Origin: Novosphingobium sp. | GTDB taxonomy: Bacteria; Pseudomonadota; Alphaproteobacteria; Sphingomonadales; Sphingomonadaceae | Reading direction: 5' to 3' | Length of the DNA stretch: 64,000 nt | Assembly: GCA_024236175.1 (NCBI GenBank) | Contig: JACKKY010000001.1 | Location: 186,001-250,000 of the forward strand | Shown: positions 59,984 through 64,000 of the stretch, piece by piece | Layout of the letters: each line of letters begins with the position of its first letter | How positions within the stretch are numbered: position 1 is the stretch's first letter | Notes under the pieces: generated by a model | Database searches by the model: none | Told to the model about the DNA's origin: nothing | What the model saw: the letters and a program-made list of their open reading frames with translations, nothing else | Program-made: the position numbers and the translations under genes

Positions 59984-60739
59984 CTATTCCGCGGTCCAGC
60001 CGCCATCCATGCTGATATTTGAACCGGTGACGTTCGCCGCCTCGCTCCTGCAGAGGAAGACGACCATCGCGCCGATGTCCTCGGGCTGGACGAACTGCTT
60101 GGTCGGCTGACGCAGCAGCAACACCTCGCTGATCACTTCATCACGGGTCATTCCGCGCGCCTTCATCGTATCGGGAATCTGGTTTTCCACCAGCGGCGTC
60201 CAGACGTAGCCCGGGCTGATGCAGTTGGCAGTCACCCCGTGGGTCGCCAACTCCAGCGCCAGCGTCTTGGTCAGGCCGGCAAGCCCGTGCTTGGCGGCAA
60301 CATAGGCAGCCTTGAACGGCGAAGCGGTGAGCGAATGGGCACTGGCGATATTGATGATCCGTCCCCAGCCAGCCTGTTTCATGTGCGGAACCGCCAGCCG
60401 GCTTGTCTCGAATGCCGCGGTGAGGTTGAGAGCGATGATCTGGTCCCACTTCTCGGGCGGAAATTCCTCGATCGGTGCGACGTGCTGGATACCGGCGTTG
60501 TTGACCAGTATGTCGACCGGACCTACCGCAGCCATCAGCGCTTCCACGCCTTCCCGCCGCGACAGGTCGCCCGGCAGGTGGCGCGCATCCAGTTCCTCGC
60601 ACAGCGCGGCGATATCCTCCGGCGCGCCGAAGCCGGACAGCATGACTTCAGCGCCTTCCCCCTTCAGCGACCTTGCGACCGCCAGGCCGATGCCCGATGT
60701 CGAGCCGGTAACCAGCGCGCGCTTGCCCGAAAGAATCAT
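59984..60739 (-). CDS. 3-hydroxybutyrate dehydrogenase-like SDR
   Basis: A 251-residue classical SDR with TGSTSGIGLA (about residues 10-19), NNAGIQHVAP (near 85), catalytic Ser in NIASAHS and Tyr/Lys in AAYVAAKHG, and C-terminal SMDGGWTAE. The NNAGIQHVAPIEEFP segment and DGGWTA end are typical of D-3-hydroxybutyrate dehydrogenases, which convert 3-hydroxybutyrate to acetoacetate with NAD. ATG at 60739 has CGGAG six bases upstream. It stands alone between the M28 peptidase and the metallopeptidase genes. It resembles the SDR at 1817-2629 more than the SDR pair at 37-38.6 kb. Confidence 0.87.
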   Translation of the reverse strand: MILSGKRALVTGSTSGIGLAVARSLKGEGAEVMLSGFGAPEDIAALCEELDARHLPGDLSRREGVEALMAAVGPVDILVNNAGIQHVAPIEEFPPEKWDQIIALNLTAAFETSRLAVPHMKQAGWGRIINIASAHSLTASPFKAAYVAAKHGLAGLTKTLALELATHGVTANCISPGYVWTPLVENQIPDTMKARGMTRDEVISEVLLLRQPTKQFVQPEDIGAMVVFLCRSEAANVTGSNISMDGGWTAE

Positions 60740-60834
60740 TCTGGACTCCGTGTCATGGGGTGTATCAGGGTCTGGACAGGCTTGGCACACGGGTCCACCC
60801 CTTTTCGCAAGCGCACAATAAGAAAGGAATCCAC

Positions 60835-61707
60835 GTGCGGCTAGACAGGTTCAATCCGGCAAACATCCGCGTGCGCAACCGCGGTGGCGGAGGCGGATTT
60901 CCCGGCGGCGGCGGCGGAAAACTCGGCTGCGGCACGATCGTCATCGCGTTGATCGCAGCGCTCGTGTTCGGCATCGATCCAGGCCAGATGCTCGGCACGC
61001 TGGAAGGCATGCAGCAATCCGGTCCGGTGCAGCACGAACAGGCCAGCGGCCAGAGCACCCAGGAAATCTGCGAGCAGAACCAGTACTCGCTGGAGTCGTG
61101 CAACGCTCTCAGCTCGCTCAACGAAACCTGGCAACCGCTGTTCCGTCAGGCCGGCATCGGCTTCGAACAGCCGACGCTCAATTTCTACCAGGGCGGCACG
61201 AGATCCGGCTGCGGCGCGGCGCAGAGCGCCATGGGCCCGTTCTATTGCCCCGCCGACCAGGGCATCTACATCGACACCAGCTTCTACGACCAGATGGCGC
61301 AGCAGCTCGGCGCGAGCGGCGATTTCGCGCGCTACTATGTCATGGCGCATGAATACGGCCATCACGTCCAGAAACTGGTGGGGCTTGCCGATCAGGTCCG
61401 CAGCGCACAGGCGCAAAACCCGTCGCAGTCCAACAACCTCCAGGTCCGTATGGAACTCCAGGCCGACTGCTATGCCGGCGTCTGGGCCGGGCGCAACCAC
61501 CGGCTGATCGAGCCCGGTGACATGGAAGAGGGAATGCGGGCCGCCAGCGCGATCGGAGACGACACCCTGCAGCGCAATGCCGGGCAGCGGGTCAATCCCG
61601 AAAGCTTCACCCACGGTTCAAGTGCGCAGCGTATGCAATGGCTGCGCAAGGGCCTGGAGACGGGGAACGAAGACGAATGTGATACGTTTGCAGACTTGAG
61701 GCGTTAA
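60835..61707 (+). CDS. Neutral zinc metallopeptidase, YpfJ family
   Basis: A 290-residue protein of the putative neutral zinc metallopeptidase group. It starts with the family pattern VRLDRFNPANIRVRNRGGGG, then one membrane helix (about residues 30-48) and a periplasmic domain with the zinc motif HEYGHH (172-177) and Glu in ELQADCYAGVW, the third ligand region. GTG at 60835 has AAAGGA seven bases upstream. Cysteines in the domain (CEQN, SCNAL, GCGAA, YCPA) may form disulfides. The substrate is unknown. It is followed 43 bases later by the exported SFIPFRG-family gene on the same strand. Confidence 0.9.
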   Translation: MRLDRFNPANIRVRNRGGGGGFPGGGGGKLGCGTIVIALIAALVFGIDPGQMLGTLEGMQQSGPVQHEQASGQSTQEICEQNQYSLESCNALSSLNETWQPLFRQAGIGFEQPTLNFYQGGTRSGCGAAQSAMGPFYCPADQGIYIDTSFYDQMAQQLGASGDFARYYVMAHEYGHHVQKLVGLADQVRSAQAQNPSQSNNLQVRMELQADCYAGVWAGRNHRLIEPGDMEEGMRAASAIGDDTLQRNAGQRVNPESFTHGSSAQRMQWLRKGLETGNEDECDTFADLRR

Positions 61708-61750
61708 GGGGATCCACCGGGGGCGCAACGGGGGCTCAATGGAGGATACA

Positions 61751-62320
61751 ATGCGAAGAATCGTGTTAGTTACGCTATCCGCGCTTGCGGCCCTGTCCGC
61801 GCCTTCCGCGATCGCGCGCAACCAGGACAAACCGGTCACCGACAAGGAACCCGACGCGGTGGACGTCGCAACGACACCGGTAACCGACCTCAATCTCAAG
61901 AAGGACGAAATCCCCCCCTTGCTGATCAGGGCGCAGAAGAAGCCCTACGACCTGTCGGGGCTCAGCCGTTGCGCGGCACTCATCGCCGAGGTGAACAAGT
62001 TCGACAACCTGCTGGGCGACGACATCGACCTGCCGCAGAACGTGCGCAGCGGACCCAGCGCGGGCCGGGTCGCGCAGTCGGTGGTCGGATCCTTCATTCC
62101 CTTCCGCGGCATCATCCGCGAGGTTTCCGGCGCAAACGAGCAACAACGCAAATTGCAGGCGGCAATCCAGGCCGGCCTTGCAAGACGCGGTTTCCTGAAA
62201 GGCGTAGGCCAGTCTCGCGGCTGCCGCTATCCGGCGCGGCCCGCGACCGAACGCGACATCGACCGCATCCAGGCAGAGCGGGCCAGGGCGGCGCAGGCGG
62301 AAAAGGCCAAGAAAAAGTAG
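61751..62320 (+). CDS. Exported protein of unknown function (SFIPFRG family)
   Basis: A 189-residue protein with a signal peptide (VLVTLSALAALSAPSAIARN, cleavage near 21). The mature part has VTDLNL, PYDLSGLSRCAALIAEV, LLGDDIDLP, SFIPFRGIIREVSGANEQQR and ARRGFLKG, and matches the protein at 20339-20926 in the same order. It ends in a basic Lys/Arg/Ala tail. ATG at 61751 has GGAGG about five bases upstream. It follows the metallopeptidase gene closely and may be co-expressed. The paralogue pair suggests a conserved exported function, but I do not know it. Confidence 0.7.
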   Translation: MRRIVLVTLSALAALSAPSAIARNQDKPVTDKEPDAVDVATTPVTDLNLKKDEIPPLLIRAQKKPYDLSGLSRCAALIAEVNKFDNLLGDDIDLPQNVRSGPSAGRVAQSVVGSFIPFRGIIREVSGANEQQRKLQAAIQAGLARRGFLKGVGQSRGCRYPARPATERDIDRIQAERARAAQAEKAKKK

Positions 62321-62393
62321 CCCGGACCGCCGAGCGTCCAAGGCTTTCCCGGGAGGGATTTCGCAGCGGGCGGATTTGCCCTAAGCCCCGGCC

Positions 62394-63542
62394 ATGCGCC
62401 TCAAGGACTGCCACAATATCGACGATTTCCGCATGCTGGCGAAGCAGCGCCTGCCCTGGCCGGTGTTCGACTACATCGACGGCGCAGCCGACGATGAGTT
62501 GACGAAGGCCCGGAACACTTCCGCCTACGCTGATTGCGACCTCATCCCGAACGTGCTGGCGGGGGTGGCCGACATCGACACTTCAGTGACCATTCTGGGA
62601 CGCAAGAGCGCCCTTCCCCTCATCCTTTCCCCCACTGCGCTCCAGCGCGTGTTCCACTGGCAGGGCGAGCGTGCCGTCGCCCGCGCTGCAGAGAAGTTCG
62701 GCCTGTGGTTCGGCATTTCGAGCCTCGCGACGGTCAGCATCGAAGAGGTCGGGGCGATGGTCTCGACCCCCAAGATGTTCCAGTTCTACTATCACAAGGA
62801 CCGGGGACTGAACCGCTCGATGATCGAGCGCTGCCAGGCGGCAAAATTCGATGCCATCGCCCTGACCGTCGATACGATCGTATCCGGCAAGCGCGAGCGC
62901 TGCGCGCGCAGCGGCTTCACCTCGCCGCCGCGTTTCACCCTGTCATCCGCGCTCTCCTACGCGATCAAGCCGCGCTGGGCGCTCGACTACGTCTTCCGCG
63001 AGAAGTTCGCCCTGCCCAATCTCGATACCCATGTCCGCGAAGGAACCGGCGAGGCGGTCTCGATCGCCGGCTATTTCAACACCATGCTGGACCAGTCGCT
63101 GGACTGGACGATGGCCCGGCAGCTGCGCGAGGACTGGGGCGGCACATTCTGCCTCAAGGGAGTGATGAGCGTCGCCGACGCGAAGCGCGCGGTCGAAATC
63201 GGCGCCGACGCGATCATGATCTCCAATCATGGCGGCCGCCAGCTCGACGGCAGCCGCGCGCCTTTCGACCAGTTGCCGGAAATCGTCGATGCGGTCGGCG
63301 GGCAGATCGAGATCATCTGCGACGGGGGCGTGCGCCGCGGCAGCCATGTGCTCAAGGCGCTGGCGGCGGGAGCGAACTGCGCCTCGGGCGGCAGACTGTA
63401 TCTCTATGCACTGGCCGCCGCCGGCCAGCAGGGCGTCGAACGCGCAATCAGCCTCCTCAAGGACGAGATCGAGCGCGGCATGAAGCTGGCAGGCGTGAAA
63501 AGCGTCGCCGAACTGAACCGCGAGAGGCTGCGCTGGCGATAA
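62394..63542 (+). CDS. FMN-dependent alpha-hydroxy acid oxidase/dehydrogenase
   Basis: A 382-residue FMN enzyme of the lactate dehydrogenase (lldD)/glycolate oxidase family. It has the family start DDFRMLAKQRLPWPVFDYID, the active-site loop SNHGGRQLDG (His279 the catalytic base), and the FMN phosphate region GGVRRGSHVLKALAAGA. Family members oxidise L-lactate, mandelate or related 2-hydroxy acids. No signal peptide; it acts in the cytoplasm or at the inner membrane. It is followed by the EthD-domain gene in the same direction, starting about 16 bases after its stop. The substrate cannot be read. Confidence 0.88.
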   Translation: MRLKDCHNIDDFRMLAKQRLPWPVFDYIDGAADDELTKARNTSAYADCDLIPNVLAGVADIDTSVTILGRKSALPLILSPTALQRVFHWQGERAVARAAEKFGLWFGISSLATVSIEEVGAMVSTPKMFQFYYHKDRGLNRSMIERCQAAKFDAIALTVDTIVSGKRERCARSGFTSPPRFTLSSALSYAIKPRWALDYVFREKFALPNLDTHVREGTGEAVSIAGYFNTMLDQSLDWTMARQLREDWGGTFCLKGVMSVADAKRAVEIGADAIMISNHGGRQLDGSRAPFDQLPEIVDAVGGQIEIICDGGVRRGSHVLKALAAGANCASGGRLYLYALAAAGQQGVERAISLLKDEIERGMKLAGVKSVAELNRERLRWR

Positions 63543-63558
63543 CCGGAGTGGATGAGGA

Positions 63559-64000
63559 TGACCTGCAAGCTCGTCTATCTGGCGCGTCGCGCCGGGACCG
63601 TTTCGCGCGAAGACTGGCCGCGCACCTGGAAAAGCCACGCGATCTTCGCCAGCCAGTTCCCGGTGCTCGAAGCGAAGATCGACTGGATGCGCTACTGCAA
63701 CCGCATCGACGCACCGACACTGGATGGAGAGGCCATCGAGATCGACGGCATCTCCACTACGCATGACGGGGTCTCCGTAGCGAGCAGCGATTCGATCGAG
63801 GGCCTCAACGGCGCAGGATTTTCCGCGGAGGAACGCGCGCTGATCGACAAGGACGAGCTGCGCGTCTTCGACATGCTGACGCCCAACTTCACCTGGTACT
63901 GCAACGAGACCGTCGTCGCGGACGGGCCCCCGCTGGAATTCGCGGTGTTCCGCTTTTTCAAGCGCAAGGGCAGCATGAGCCGTGAGGAATTCGACCGGGA
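63559..64000 (+). CDS. EthD-domain protein, truncated by window edge
   Basis: The frame is open to the right edge, so only about 147 residues are seen. The visible part (MTCKLVYLARRAGTVSREDW, then the pattern SHAIFASQFPVLEA) matches the EthD/dimeric alpha-beta-barrel family. The segment LEFAVFRFFKRKGSMSREEF near the end looks like a second EthD module. ATG at 63559 has GGAG about 9 bases upstream; ATG at 63553 is possible. Such proteins often occur with catabolic oxygenases and 2-hydroxy-acid enzymes and may act in ring or ether cleavage. It follows the FMN oxidase gene closely, so the two may be one operon. Confidence 0.75.

Noticed and set aside
1..64000. CRISPR arrays, rRNA genes, riboswitches and replication origin
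   Set aside because: No regularly spaced repeats, rRNA-like segments, recognisable riboswitch cores or DnaA-box clusters were seen.

Overview
The window is high-GC alphaproteobacterial DNA, most likely from the order Sphingomonadales (a Novosphingobium, Sphingobium or Erythrobacteraceae type). Pointers are a TonB-dependent-receptor catabolic cluster under a TetR regulator, the order tRNA-Tyr / rlmB / lipoprotein / hupB / lon, an NDUFS4-like complex I subunit gene, several short-chain dehydrogenases with acyl-CoA ligases, and many small exported proteins of unknown function. The genus is an inference; no rRNA lies in the window.

Layout. 1-1.5 kb: a truncated basic protein, an exported unknown protein and a small XRE regulator. 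1.8-9.4 kb: a minus-strand operon (TonB receptor, alpha/beta hydrolase, MFS transporter, acyl-CoA synthetase, SDR) divergent from a TetR regulator, with nested palindromes between them; it reads as a complete uptake and degradation locus for an unknown ester or acid. 9.9-14.6 kb: a tripartite efflux operon (outer-membrane factor, MacA-like adaptor, MacB-like ATPase, separate permease). 15 kb: an IS3-family transposase remnant. 16.1-27.2 kb: a stress and membrane region with a P-type cation ATPase, two universal stress proteins, four small unknown proteins, a LysR regulator, an MscS-type or TM-helix membrane protein, a small zinc ribbon and an ADP-forming acyl-CoA synthetase.

27.7-31.3 kb is a probable integrated cassette beside tRNA-Tyr: DUF3489, DUF2924, a small winged helix and a large serine recombinase in one coupled operon, preceded by a compound inverted repeat that contains the operon's ribosome binding site. 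31.9-44.2 kb is core genome: tRNA-Tyr, rlmB, a lipoprotein, hupB, lon, two SDRs, ybaB, dnaX, SRP RNA (ffs), an NDUFS4-like subunit and hrpB, plus an internally deleted DUF4188 gene. 44.3-50.8 kb carries a Baeyer-Villiger monooxygenase of the 4-hydroxyacetophenone type, a Tat-exported partner, a long-chain polyprenyl diphosphate synthase, chorismate mutase and an acyl-CoA ligase.

50.9-52.7 kb encodes the most unusual protein: a cyanophycin-synthetase-type Mur ligase without the ATP-grasp half. 53-64 kb holds a PepSY / response regulator / histidine kinase operon, a Uup-like ABC-F ATPase, a lipoprotein, an M28 peptidase, a 3-hydroxybutyrate-dehydrogenase-like SDR, a YpfJ-type metallopeptidase, a second member of an exported family also found at 20.3 kb, an FMN-dependent 2-hydroxyacid oxidase and a truncated EthD-domain gene.

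Start codons were chosen from visible Shine-Dalgarno sequences and family starts. Functions rest on motifs read by eye; no database search was run.
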